The translations under genes and the position numbers were made by a program. Below, one piece after another: positions 34,160 to 45,168 of a stretch of DNA of 64,000 nt; position 1 is the stretch's first letter, and each line of letters opens with the position of its first letter. The stretch spans positions 51,079,666-51,143,665 of the forward strand of contig CM077820.1 in assembly GCA_039720395.1 (NCBI GenBank), given 5' to 3'. The notes under the pieces are model-generated. The model saw nothing but the letters and a program-made list of their open reading frames with translations. It had not been told where the DNA came from and ran no database searches. This stretch comes from Liquidambar formosana. Lineage: Eukaryota > Streptophyta > Magnoliopsida > Saxifragales > Altingiaceae.

Positions 34160-34177
34160 TCCCCAGTGGAGTCGCCA
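34160..34177 (-). other. Primer binding site of Tat-type element
   Basis: The - strand reads TGGCGACTCCACTGGGGA one base inside the 5' LTR. Plant Ogre/Tat elements use a tRNA-Arg primer with this kind of sequence. It fixes the element's orientation. Confidence 0.8.
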
Positions 34178-34178
34178 C

Positions 34179-35504
34179 TGTGAGCGCCACGCCCGGTACC
34201 ACATAGCTCGAGAATACGCATTAACCTCAAAGGACTAACACGGAGAGGAGTCGCCACCCAATAATAGGAACGAGTGAACCCTAGCAGGGTCTAGCTCGTC
34301 ATAACCAGAGATTCGGGTTCGGAGCTAGGGTACGCAGCTGGGAAGGTGTTAGGCACCCAGCCACGCCCGGTCGAAACCGGCCCCCACACATGATTAATGG
34401 CTTTAATTAACTTAATGTTTAATCAAAATTGACCCTATTCATTCAACCACAACAGCACGCAAATCATGATGATATGATACAGATAAAGGCACGAAATAAA
34501 CATAAAGAAATGAAATACGAACTTAACCAATTATCAGAATAACTACAATAAAGAAAGAAACTGTCTGCCAATGCTTTATGTGCGTACGCAGTATTATTTA
34601 CTGCGTACGCATACCATATACTGCGTACGCAATAAAATAATTGCGTACGCACCTATTGGCGATTTATGTCATCTCTCGAAACTCACTGTATGCAGTCAGA
34701 AGTCATATATGTCCGTTTTTGCAGATTAAAGTCTGAAACCGCCTTTATGGTAACACAGGAGATTTTCATACCAGCAAAATCATCATATAATTAAACCCTA
34801 GTCTATTGCATGATGCTTATACAGAAATATGCATAAAGTCCTAGGTTCTCTTATGGAAAGAGTCCACTATGTGATGACATGCAATCAATATCATGCAGTT
34901 ATCATGGCATTCATGGCAGCACATTACTTTATTGAATATGAATTTTCATGCTTAATAGGTAAATTATACATACAGAATACAGATCTTACCCTCAGGGTTC
35001 TCCACTCTGATTCCTTTAAGGACTACTCCTTCTTGAACCTCCAGAATTGCAGCCTCCTACACTCTCTCTCTGTTCCTCTCTTTCCTTCTCTCTCTTTTTG
35101 TTCTATAGCTTTCCTTCTCTCTCTGATTTTCCAGTCCCCCCCCTTTAGGTGTCTAGTGGGTTATATATAGGCATAGGAAGTAGGATTAGGGGTCTCTGCT
35201 GTTTTTCCCGAAATCTAGGTCTCCTAAGCATGTTACAACACGTTCCTTGAAAGAGTTCTGATCTGGAGGGCAAGTGGCCCGAAAAAAAAGGTTCTGGAAG
35301 CATAAACTGCATACGCACCACAAATCCATGCGTACGCACCTACATTAATGCGTACGCAGTGAACTTTGTGAATTCACTATATTTCTTAGCTGCAATTCTT
35401 TTGACTCATATAGGCGAATTCCAAAGTTTATCAAAGTATATGAACTAACCTCATCATAGGGCGTTTCCAATCCAACTCATCGAGTGCAAAATGGGGTGTC
35501 TACA
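34179..35504 (-). repeat. 5' LTR of Tat-type element
   Basis: Partner of the left LTR. Same palindrome groups at 34581, 34602, 34622 and 34642 and at 35308, 35329 and 35349; the 35308 copy is altered to TGCATACGCA. Almost all differences from the other LTR are C/T or G/A transitions. Confidence 0.95.
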
Positions 35505-35509
35505 CACGC

Positions 35510-36839
35510 GCATGTAAATCCCACAAAACATGTCACGCATGCACCAACCAACCAATGCACGAATATCCAATTTCACGGCTGACGCTAGCATTTCCCTGTT
35601 AAGAAAACCCAATTGTTAAATGTGTAAACTTCTAGAATGGATACTACAATTTAATACTTTTCAAGGGATTATGAACAAAGAAGTCAAACTTCTTCCATTT
35701 TACCAAAAAAAACAAAAAAAGAAAAACAAAAAGTCTCTCCGACCGTCATGGATTGACAAAGTCGAATTTATTTATTTATTTTGGCATGGCCGGCTGGGTG
35801 ACAAAGTCCACAGTCAAACTTTTAAAGCTGTAATTTCAATATAAAATTGATTCGATGACGTTTTAGGTGGTTTGTTTTTGGGGAAATTACCAAAAAATTC
35901 GCCTCTGTTGCAGTAATTCTTCTTGGGGATAGGGGAATAGGTAAGGAAGACGTCTGGTGAATGCTTCTCCAACCTACCCCCTTCTTTCTCACTCTTTTCT
36001 ACCAAAACCAGAAACACTTTCCCCTCTGTCCCTCTGCTCATCCCTTCTCTCTCTCTGAAACTTTCCTTCCCCACCTTCACACGAAGCTTTGGTCAACAGC
36101 AGTACTGCACAGTTGTGCCCTCCTCCCTCACGCGAAGCTTAGCCAACCCTCTGTTCAGATTTTAGAGGTGAGTTAATATATATATATATATAGATTGTTT
36201 TTTCTTGTTTGGTTGCCGAGAAAGTTACCAAGGAAGACGAGATATTTTTTGTGTCCGAGAAAGTTTCTCTAGAACTTTTATCCTTGAGGTGATTTTTTTT
36301 TTTTTTTTTGGTGGTGGTGGTGGTGGTGGTGGTGGTGGTTGCCTAGAATTCTTGAGAAAGTTCATAGGATTTTTTTCTTTGAAATTTTCTCGAGAAAAAT
36401 CAGATTTAGTTTTTTTTGAATTGATCCAAATACTTGATCAACCGAAGCCCGCGACCGAACCGATTGCAACCGAACCACTCGGTTTTTGGAATATAACGGC
36501 CGGCTTCGTTGCCAAAATCCCAAAACCGACAATGTCGTTTCGGCCTGAAAAATTCTCTCCAGTCCGACCGAACCGAACAGAACCGTCTTATTTTTTCCTA
36601 CATAAAAAACTAGGAGAAGATCCGCATTCAAATTGCAATTTAATTGATATCTTAGTAGGATTACATGTGCAGCCTTCATTTTGTGTTAAACGATTCATTG
36701 TTGTATCCGAAGAGATGTAACCATCGAGACTGTAGCTAAGGAGGACTCGCTACGCTCAGAGCTTAAAACTTCTGCAGAGCAGTGGCACTGCCTAACCGCA
36801 CACCCGCAAACCTAGATACATACTTATTTTTGCGGGCGA
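35510..36839. other. Right half of split repeat and R3 upstream region
   Basis: 35510-35880 continues the dispersed repeat split by the Tat-type element. No gene in 35880-36839. Contains an AT microsatellite (about 36177-36191), a T-run followed by about nine GGT units (about 36296-36340), and a 5' flank ending near 36839 that resembles the R1 flank (ACTTATTTT near position -20, GCGAATGAGGAAG at the start codon). Confidence 0.7.
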
Positions 36840-37970
36840 ATGAGGAAGACCAAGGGCTGCGGTTCTTTCTGTGGACTATCACGGTGGTGGGATCCGTACG
36901 AAGCCAATTCCTCGAGAACAAATGCTTCATTTTGGCCCGAAGTATCCTGTCGCCGCTTTTCACTCAAGGAAATCCGAAAAGCCACCAACAACTTCGCCGA
37001 AGCTTCCGTAGTCGGCATAGGTGGCTTTGGCAAAGTATACAAAGGCTGTATCGATGATTGTGACATGATTGTTGCCATCAAGAGGAGTAATCCTGCGAGT
37101 GCTCAGGGATTCGAGGAGTTCGTGGCTGAGATTGACTTGCTCTCACGGCTCCGTCACCCTCATCTAGTGTCTTTGATTGGCTACTGCAACGATAAATGTG
37201 AGATGATCCTTGTATATGATTACATGAGCAATGGGAATCTATGGGAACATCTCCACGGAACAGACAATGATCCACTACCATGGAAGCAGAGGCTTGAGAT
37301 ATGCATAGGTGCAGCTAAAGGATTGCATTTTCTTCATACAGGTGGCAAGCAGACAATCATTCACAGAGACGTGAAGAGCAACAACATATTGTTGGACGAC
37401 AAATGGGTGGCTAAGATTTCGGATTCTGGGTTGTCGTTGATGGGTCCGTCCGGCATGCCCAACACGGATGTGAGCGATAACGTTGTGGGTACATTTGGGT
37501 ACTTGGATCCGGAATATTTTAGACGTAGGATACTGACGGAGAAATCTGACGTGTATTCATTTGGTGTGGTGTTGTTTGAGGTATTGTGTGCTCGGCCAGC
37601 AATTGATCGGACGGTTCCCGAAGAAGAAGTTAGTCTTACCGAGTGGACTGAACAATTGATTGGGAATGGGACCGTTGATCAGATCATTGATCCTTATTTG
37701 ATGGGGAAAATCGCACCCGTTTGTTTGAAAGAATTTGTAACCATCGCCAAGAGCTGCATACGGCTAACTGGAATTGAAAGACCCATGATGGGCGATGTGG
37801 TGGAAGGCCTTGAATTTGCACTGCAGCTGCAGGAGAGCGCAGACGCTACAAATGAGGAAAACGATTCTGGTGATGATGAGCCCCACAATGAATACATCTA
37901 TCGTGGAATGTCGTTCGGGGAGTCCATCATCACCTCTGCTCGCACAGATGCAGTCTCAAGCCAAACTTGA
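36840..37970 (+). CDS. R3: FERONIA/CrRLK1L-like cytoplasmic kinase, only intact copy
   Basis: 376 residues, single exon. N-terminus MRKTKGCGSFCG, no signal peptide or membrane helix; the cysteines at 7 and 11 might be acylated. Kinase features: GIGGFG (59-64), VAIK with Lys81, candidate helix-C Glu97, [13 protein letters not shown] with HRD 175-177, GTFGYLDPEYF (218-227), [33 protein letters not shown]. These are CrRLK1L hallmarks, but the malectin ectodomain is absent and the protein is a cytoplasmic-type kinase. The DFG motif is DSG (195-197): the metal-binding Asp remains but Phe is replaced by Ser, so activity is uncertain. R4 follows 320 bp downstream. A kinase or a pseudokinase decoy guarded by neighbouring CNL proteins are both possible; the latter is speculation. 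Confidence 0.88.
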   Translation: MRKTKGCGSFCGLSRWWDPYEANSSRTNASFWPEVSCRRFSLKEIRKATNNFAEASVVGIGGFGKVYKGCIDDCDMIVAIKRSNPASAQGFEEFVAEIDLLSRLRHPHLVSLIGYCNDKCEMILVYDYMSNGNLWEHLHGTDNDPLPWKQRLEICIGAAKGLHFLHTGGKQTIIHRDVKSNNILLDDKWVAKISDSGLSLMGPSGMPNTDVSDNVVGTFGYLDPEYFRRRILTEKSDVYSFGVVLFEVLCARPAIDRTVPEEEVSLTEWTEQLIGNGTVDQIIDPYLMGKIAPVCLKEFVTIAKSCIRLTGIERPMMGDVVEGLEFALQLQESADATNEENDSGDDEPHNEYIYRGMSFGESIITSARTDAVSSQT

Positions 37971-38291
37971 TGTGTGTCTGGTTAGTGGTTAGTGTGGGTT
38001 TCTCCATCCCCATCCTTTTGGGATAATGCTAATTCCACGGATGGATGTAGTCCCCTGCCGGTCTCACAGATGTTGGTTAATTAACGAGTCACACCAGGCA
38101 AAACATAGGTACGCTTCCTGAGACACTTTTCCATGCCCAGCCTGTCACTTAACTAATCTCTTTTAAGTTAAACTTGATGTGTATTGATTTGGACAAACCT
38201 GCGAGTTCATCCTGAGTACTGGTACTATTGGACTGTGCTTAGTAAGTGGCCGACTTAATCTCTTTTTTCTTGATTGTAGAAATGTCTTACT

Positions 38292-38762
38292 TTGTTCGTC
38301 CCACTTTGCTTGTTGGGTCCGTCCGGCATGCCCAATACGACTGTGAGTACCCTTGTATTGGGTACATACGGTTATGCGGATCCAGAATATGTAAGGCTGG
38401 GCGAACTGACAGAGAAATCGGACGTGTATACGTTTGGTGTGCTGTTGCTTGAGCTATTGTGTGGGAGGACAGTATACGATAGTCAGCGTGACAAGGATAA
38501 AATCCTTCTAATCCCCTGGGCTCAAAAATATATTCAGAATGGGACGCTTGACCAGATCATTGATCCTCGTCTGATGGGGAAAAACGCACCTGTTTGTTTG
38601 GAGGAATTTGTGGCCATCGCACAGAGCTGCCTACGTGATAGTGGAATTGAAAGACCCATGATGGGTGATGTGGTGGAAGGCCTTGAGTTTGCACTGCAGC
38701 TGCACGAAAGCGCCAATGCAGCGAATGAGGAAACTGATTCTGGTGATGAGTTTTCACAGTGA
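38292..38762 (+). pseudogene. R4: C-lobe fragment of the same kinase family
   Basis: Begins abruptly at LLGPSGMPNTTVS in the activation segment and runs [36 protein letters not shown] to the tail SGDEFSQ. The entire N-lobe, HRD and DFG are missing. The upstream 250 bp show no kinase sequence. A truncated duplicate of the R2/R5 type (same C-terminal tail). Confidence 0.85.
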
Positions 38763-40448
38763 ATACATCCATCAAGGGATGCTATTCACTATAGCTCCAA
38801 TAACTGAAGTACTATTGACATCAACTTTCTAATGAATTTCGTTCACTATATCATGTTGTGACTAATGCTTAAAATTTCTGTTTGCAAGGCTTCAATTTCA
38901 TCGTTAATTTTTCTCTGCTCACACTGGAAAGAACATAAAATCCAAACTAAGGAGGTGTTTCTTGTTCTCCCATTCTGCTTTCTCAGGTTTGGCAACATCT
39001 GCTATATTTCCCAACTCAAGTACTGCAAGATGGCCTTGAAGGTAGTTCAAAATTTTCAGATCTCCCAGCTTAAATGCTTTACTATTATCACCACCATTTA
39101 CAATGAACCTAGCATCCAAATGAGCTTAATCTCCTGATTCCTTTTGGACAGATTCTTGGACTTGACATCTCTGAACAAGATCAAGGTGTTTCAAGTGAAT
39201 TAATTTTCCAATTCCTTAATGTAGTTTTTCAAGATACTCACACCCAGTAAGGTATCACAAAACATTTCTTGCAATTTTCTAAACAATTTTTGAGATAAAT
39301 GAAGGTATCTCCGATTTATCAATTTCTCTACCTCCCTCGATCATGAGTTCTTCAATGGAATTCTCACTCAAATTTAATGCCATAGAACATGTTAGATGTT
39401 GAAAAATGTCTGGTAGCCTTATATCAATTTGAAACGTGAATTCTTGGCACAGAAACAAGAAGTTGCTGTTACTATTTTTTTTTATTATTTTTTTTCCACT
39501 TAAATTCTAAATGGAGACAAGAGATAGGGCCTGCCCACTGAGGATTAAGGTTGAATGATGGGCTTCTCTATATGATTGAGTTCATACCGACTTCTTTGTC
39601 ACCATCATCCTCTAAAATAATTCATTCATTCTCCATAAGAAATTAATCTGAGTCTTTAGATAGGTCATTTTATCTTGAATTCATTTATGAATGCGATCAT
39701 CATCATCATTTTCAGAATCTTCAAAGAATGGGCATATTGCTAAGTTTTCAAAGTATACTTGACCAATATGAGAAGCATAGCTCACTGCTCAGGGAAAATC
39801 ATAATTTATAGCTTGACATTCTTATAGAACTACAAATGTTGGAGATCATTGACATGCTTCTCTTCATGTTGTGCGAAAATTTTAGAACTATTATCTGTGA
39901 ACAGCAAGGATCATCTTAAGGTTAAATGAGCGCTTTGCTGCTTGTTTCCAATTTCCAGAAGAAAATATTCTCAGTTGGGTAACTCAAGACCTTGAGCCTT
40001 GATCCTTTATCAAGTGTGCTACCATCTATGTTACCCTAGAGTCGGAGTCGTAGGTTGCATTTTTCTTATTTGAGAGATAATTTATTTGTTTCAAATTCTT
40101 TTTTGATAACGTTTCTTTCAAATTCTATCTAATTAAAACCCAACAGAGCCATTAGATGTCCAAAAGCGCCATTACTGAGTTAAGATAGAGTCAAACATTT
40201 CAACATCACTTATCCAATTTTCTAATGTTCACGATTCAAGATTTGATTTGAACTCCATTGTTTGAATAAATTCCACGCCTTGCCGTAACCTGCAGGCAGT
40301 AAGGCGTTCTCAACTTCTCACTACCACCCCCAAATATGTGCAGGATACCCCTCACACGTCTCTCTCTATCTCCCCTGTTTTAGAAATAGGAAGTCCAAGT
40401 ATTAAGAATCCAAGGCAAATTACACAAACACTGGGACTGCAAAATCGC
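38763..40448 (-). pseudogene. Degenerate CNL relic downstream of R4
   Basis: No open gene, but - strand similarity to CNL A is patchy and colinear: about 38930-39110 (NSKAFKLGDLKILNYLQGHL, equivalent to the AFKLGDLENLNNLQGRL segment), LRR-like sequence at about 39180-39380, and about 39700-39770 matching the EYFENLVMRSFFQDLE region. Many frameshifts and stops. 40350-40448 matches the 5' flank of R2. Confidence 0.65.
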
Positions 40449-41511
40449 ATGATGAAGACGAAGCAGCGCGGCGTCTCTTGCTGTGGACTATCATGGTGTT
40501 TGGATCCATAAAAACCCAATTCCTCAAGCACAAAACCTTCATCTTCGCCCCATCAATCCTGTCGTCGCTTTTCACTCGCGGAGATCCAAAAAGCCACCAA
40601 CAACTTCCACAGCGACTCTTTCATTGGCAAAGGCGGTTTCGGTAGCATGTACAGAGGTCGTATCGACGGGGGCAACACAATGGTTGCGATGAAGAGGTTG
40701 ACCCCAGGGTCCCACGACGGAGCCAGTGAGTTCAAGAATGAGATCGAGTTACTCTCTCAGCTCCGTCACCCTCATCTATTCTCTCCGATTGGCTACTGCA
40801 ACGAAAAAAATGAGAGGATCCTCGTATATGATTACATGATCAATGGGAATCTATTCCATCGTCTTCTCTATAACACACAGAATGGTGGACTACCTTGGAA
40901 GCAGAGGCTTGAGATATGCATAGATGCAGCGAAAGGATTACACTATCTTCACACGGGCCGAAAGCAGACTATCATTCATAGAGACGTGAAGAGCACCGAC
41001 ATATTGTTGGACGAGGGATGGGTGGCGATGGGTGGCTAAGATTTCAGATTTCGGGTTGTCCTTGATGGGTCCGCTTGGCATGCCCAATACGCCCATGAGT
41101 TCGTCGCTTATGGGTACATGGGGGTATTTGGATCCGGAATATATGAGGCTTGAGGAATTGACAGAGAAATCTGACGTATATTCATTTGGTGTGGTGTTGT
41201 TGGAGGTGCTATGTGCTAGGAGTGCAGTCAATCGAAAGCTTAATGAGGATGAAATGTATCTATCTATTTGGGCTAAAAAATGTGGGAATGCGACCATTGA
41301 TGAGATCATTGATCCTTACCTGACTGGGAAAATCACACCGGTTCGCTTGAAGGAATTTGTGGCCATTGCCCAGAGCTGCCGCCGAGATAATGGAATTGAA
41401 AGACCCATGATGGGGGATGTGGTGGAAGGACTTAAGTTTGCACTGCAGCTGCAGGAAAGTGCCGATACAGTGAATGAGGAAACTGATTCTGCTGATGAGT
41501 TTTCCCAATGA
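40449..41511 (+). pseudogene. R5: FERONIA/CrRLK1L-like kinase pseudogene
   Basis: Close sister of R2. Start ATGATGAAG at 40449; codon 21 is TAA (40509-40511) where R2 has TAC. Gly loop [30 protein letters not shown] and [15 protein letters not shown] are present. A perfect 10-bp tandem duplication (GATGGGTGGC at 41017-41026 and 41027-41036) then shifts the frame just before DFG. Past it the second frame reads [12 protein letters not shown] with an intact DFG, GTWGYLDPEY and a complete C-lobe ending SADEFSQ. Confidence 0.92.
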
Positions 41512-42957
41512 ATACATATATCAAGGCAAGGCAAGTTATTCACTCTATCTCCACTAACTGAAGTACTATTGACATCCACTTTTTAATGAATTTCATTCAC
41601 TATAATTTAGTGCCTTGCTTAAAATTCTATAGTTTGGATGTGGTTGCAAGGCTTCAATTTCATCATTAATTTTTCTCTTCGTTCACACTGGAAAGAACAT
41701 AATATCCGAAGTAAGGAGGTGTTTCTTGTTCTCCAATTCTGCTTTCTCAGCTTTGGCAACATCTGCCACATTTCCCAACTCATGTTCTGCAAGATGGTGT
41801 CGCAGGTAGTTCAAAATTTTCAGATCTCCCCCCTTAAATGCTTCCCTATTATCACACCGTTTACAATGAACCTAGCGTCCAAGTGAGCTTAATCTCTTGA
41901 TTCCTTTTGGACAGATTGTTGGACTTGATGTCTGACCAAGCACCTCCTAATTACAATTGGAGAAGTTGACAAGCTGTTCTTCATGTCATAGGAAAATGTT
42001 AGAACTTACTTTATCTGTTGTTAATGATGGATAATGTGACACATTGCAAGTCTTATGATATTTTCAGAAAGAAAATGAGTGAGCTGCTGCATTCATTCAG
42101 AAAGAAAATTCAGTCAAAAAATGATTTCCCTAGGAACAGAGCTCATGTGAAAATTTTAAAACAGAGACCCAGTATTCCGAGGTCAACATCGCATAACATT
42201 TTTTAGAGAGATAAGCAAACAAAGCTAAATAGATTAGTATTGAAAAGGAACCAAGTAGAAGTTAGTGTCATGGTAGATGAACTCAATAAGAGAAACAAAT
42301 TTACATTCCTTTAAAACCAAATACATGTCCCTTTACAACTGAAAAAATAAAAATTCATGACAGATTGTCCCTTTAAACAACTACTTCATACTTAAATTAC
42401 AGAAAATACATACAAGAGATGACACAAACTGCTCTTGGCCAGTTGCCTATACTCTTGTTATGCAACACCACTTGACATTGATTCATCAGGAAAAATGTAA
42501 AATTCTCGCCTTATTACATATAATTGAATTGATGATAAAGCCTACTCCATGTGCCATATCTACTGATAGCAGAATGTTGAATTACTTGCACTACCATTTC
42601 CTCCAGCATGAGTTGTGCTTCTCTTGATGGAACACAGTGCCTGGTTACCTCTGCTTAATCTATTAGGCCAAAAGAGAACACATGAGCTAGTTTTGAGCAT
42701 AGAAAAGAAATTTTCTAAATATATATATGAGCAAAGCTTTGCAAGAAAGATAGATTATAGTTCAGCCACTAGAGGCACATTTTGATGCAACTTTGAGGAA
42801 AAATGACTCACCCGTTTGGAGCAAAAATCCTCTCTGATAACATTTTCCTTTCTGTCTGCAAAGTTGTAAAGTAGACCAATCAATTTGAAACTTTTAAGTT
42901 GTTTTCCTAAGAAATACAAAAGTTAATCTTGTCATCAATACAAAGTTCTAATCATTA
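41512..42957 (-). pseudogene. CNL relic and shared intergenic DNA downstream of R5
   Basis: About 41638-41930 is a - strand LRR-region relic parallel to 38880-39130. From about 42020 to 42957 the sequence is colinear with 10140-10950 and 61500-62260, the conserved CNL 3' neighbourhood. No open gene. Confidence 0.65.
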
Positions 42958-43789
42958 CTAAAATTTCGGAAGAAAAGGGTTAGTTGCATAGGATGATTGC
43001 CTTATTTTGGGAAACTTCTTTTCAAGAACCAAAAAAAGGTGGGGTGATCGAACATGTGGTGCATGGGATAAAAGCTGGGCGAGAGTTGTCTTGCCAATTC
43101 CACCCATCCCAACTATAGAGATGATATGGAGGCCGCCTTCTTCTAGATTACTCTCACACACCAACTTACTTACTATAGTTTTCTTATCCTTATCACGACC
43201 GCATACCTCCGATACATCAATAGAAGAGGTAGTTCTTTGTCTCTCAGGTTCTTCAATGTTTGTAACTGATTTGAAATTGTACCTCTCTTTCTCAGACGCA
43301 ATCACATTGACTCTTTCATTTAATTCTTTCATTTTTACAGCAATGTCACGACAGAGGACAACTCAACTGAAACAAAAGCAGGGGGTGGGGATGTAGGAGC
43401 TTACCTTCTTTGTAGGAATGGTGCTATTTTCGACTCCCTCAATTTGCAACTTGACAATTGCAGTGCTCCAATCATCCAACACGTCCTCCATGTCGTAGGA
43501 TACGTCTTTGGTGGTTTGGAGAGTACTTGTTGTTAAGTTTCCAACTTAAAAGCCCAAGCTTATAAGTGGAGGGCCCAAACAGGTATATGAAGACATGTTT
43601 AACTTGATATTTAATCGATGTGGGATGTGGTATATTTCTGATGCAGATTGCATCGGCATATACACCACGAGCTGTTGGACGTCTTGCTGCTGAATCGGGA
43701 TTATAATTTATTTAGATATTTTAGGAGTCTTTATTATTATTATTTAATTATTGCTTTTAATTTAATTTGTTTCCTACGTAATTTGATAT

Positions 43790-43925
43790 TTTCTTGTTCT
43801 AGTAGAACTAGGTTGTCTTGTTCTAGTAGAACTAGGTTTTTCTTCTTACTTGTTCTAGTAAAATTAGATTTTCTTGTTCTAGTAGAACTAGGTTGTCTTG
43901 TTCTAATAGAACTAGATTTTTCTTA
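43790..43925. repeat. GTTCTAGTAGAAC repeat units in the LTR
   Basis: Copies at about 43796, 43820, 43852 (altered), 43876 and 43900, with spacing 24, 32, 24 and 24 bp. The unit is an odd palindrome (GTTCTA, G, TAGAAC). The right LTR has one unit fewer at about 45353-45445. Confidence 0.85.
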
Positions 43926-44193
43926 TTAGTTTTCTATATAAAGGGATGTAAGCCTTATGGCAAATGGTGTTAAGTTGATTATTTGATTAATAATATTGAG
44001 AGAGAGAGTTCTCCTTTATTTTCCTACTTTCGTGTTCTTGAGAGAATATTGATTGTGGTTGCCTACTATCTGGCATTATTCTTGCGACAATCAACAGATT
44101 GGTGGAAGCTTGTTTGTTTTTTGGTGAGCTAGTCTTGACCACGTATTTTCCGCTGCATCAGTTGGTATCAGAGTCCAGTTCGTTCTTGCCGTC

Positions 44194-45168
44194 ATGCCAA
44201 GACGAGGAGGAAGACGTGCCAGAGGCCGTGAAACCAATCTGGAAGACGTGTATTATCGCGAGGACATGGCCCGAATTAAACAAGAAATCAAAGATGAGGT
44301 ACGTGCCCTATTCAAGAGTTATTGTCTTGAGCGGTGTCGTAGTCATCGACCTCCATCTCCGCATTCTATGGACAAAGAGAGTGTTGAGGATGTTTTAGTT
44401 GAGGATGTTTGTGTGGAGGATATTATTGTAGAGAATGAAGATTTGAATGAAGTTGAAGAAGGTAAGAATTTTGAAGTCATGGAAAAATTTTCTTTAAATA
44501 ACTTTCACAATGCTGAAGCTGAAAAAGTAGTGGATTTTAATTCTCCGCCTATTTTTGATGAATATTATGATGATGATATTAAGCCAAATATTATTGAAAA
44601 TTTGGAAGAGCAAAAGGAGGCTATAACCTGTGAGACATGTAATAAAAATTGTTCACGTAGTAATTTTTGTTGTCGTGTTAAACTATTTAGTGATTTTCAA
44701 GAGGATGAAGTTTTTGTCGTTGAAGAAGTGAAGCGTTATGATTTTTTTGGAATTGAAAATATTTGTTCTATTGTTAATCCTCTACTACTGAAAATTTTGA
44801 ATGAGATGAAGGGTGAAGAGAAAATTTTTTTTGTTATGAAATTTTGGGAAAATAAATTTTGGAGGCAATTGAAACAAAAAAAGTTCTCAAAGTATTTATT
44901 CAGTTGGAGTGGTCGACATCAATACTTCTGTGAAGCCAACCCGCAGAGTTCGGGGACGAACTCTCTCCAAACAGGGGAGAATAGGGATGATGATGCAAGG
45001 TGTGAAACGATCACTTTTGTGCAACCGAGCCATGGCGGATCAAGCACTTCATCTGCGATATCAGCAACTGCAAGTGTGGTGGTAGTATTCGTACTCATAG
45101 TTTGTTCGATGTCAAGCACTTGGTTCCTTATCATAAAGATAGCTCCGATGATGAAGCTGCGAATTTGA
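44194..45168 (+). CDS. Gag-like protein of non-autonomous LTR element 2
   Basis: 324 codons from the first ATG after the PBS (MPRRGGRRARG, a basic start) to a TGA 30 bp before the 3' LTR. The middle is strongly acidic (VEDVLVEDVCVEDIIVENED). A Cys cluster CETCNKNCSRSNFCC lies near residue 150. The C-terminal motif KKFSKYLFSWSGR matches element 1. No protease, RT or integrase. The gene is intact, fitting recent trans-mobilisation. I cannot assign a biochemical role beyond probable capsid or RNA binding. Confidence 0.7.
   Translation: MPRRGGRRARGRETNLEDVYYREDMARIKQEIKDEVRALFKSYCLERCRSHRPPSPHSMDKESVEDVLVEDVCVEDIIVENEDLNEVEEGKNFEVMEKFSLNNFHNAEAEKVVDFNSPPIFDEYYDDDIKPNIIENLEEQKEAITCETCNKNCSRSNFCCRVKLFSDFQEDEVFVVEEVKRYDFFGIENICSIVNPLLLKILNEMKGEEKIFFVMKFWENKFWRQLKQKKFSKYLFSWSGRHQYFCEANPQSSGTNSLQTGENRDDDARCETITFVQPSHGGSSTSSAISATASVVVVFVLIVCSMSSTWFLIIKIAPMMKLRI

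Larger units (their letters stand above)
20035..35504 (-). mobile_element. 15.5-kb Ty3/gypsy Tat/Ogre-type retrotransposon with antisense two-gene module
   Basis: LTRs at 20035-21361 (1327 bp) and 34179-35504 (1326 bp), flanked by TSD CACGC (20030-20034 and 35505-35509). On the - strand the PBS next to the right LTR reads TGGCGACTCCACTGGGGA, the tRNA-Arg-type site described for Ogre/Tat elements, and the PPT (AAAGAGGGGCAAC) abuts the left LTR. Order in transcription sense: 5' LTR, 1-kb leader, gag, protease with G-patch, RT, RNase H, a second RNase H, integrase, then 5.4 kb holding two genes on the opposite strand, a minisatellite, PPT and 3' LTR. By eye the LTRs differ at about 13 sites in 1327 (about 99% identity), so the insertion is young although gag-pol is broken. 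Confidence 0.95.

Noticed and set aside
36205..36720. 171-codon frame upstream of R3
   Set aside because: Built on a T-run and GGT microsatellite (poly-Phe, poly-Gly); no recognisable domain.
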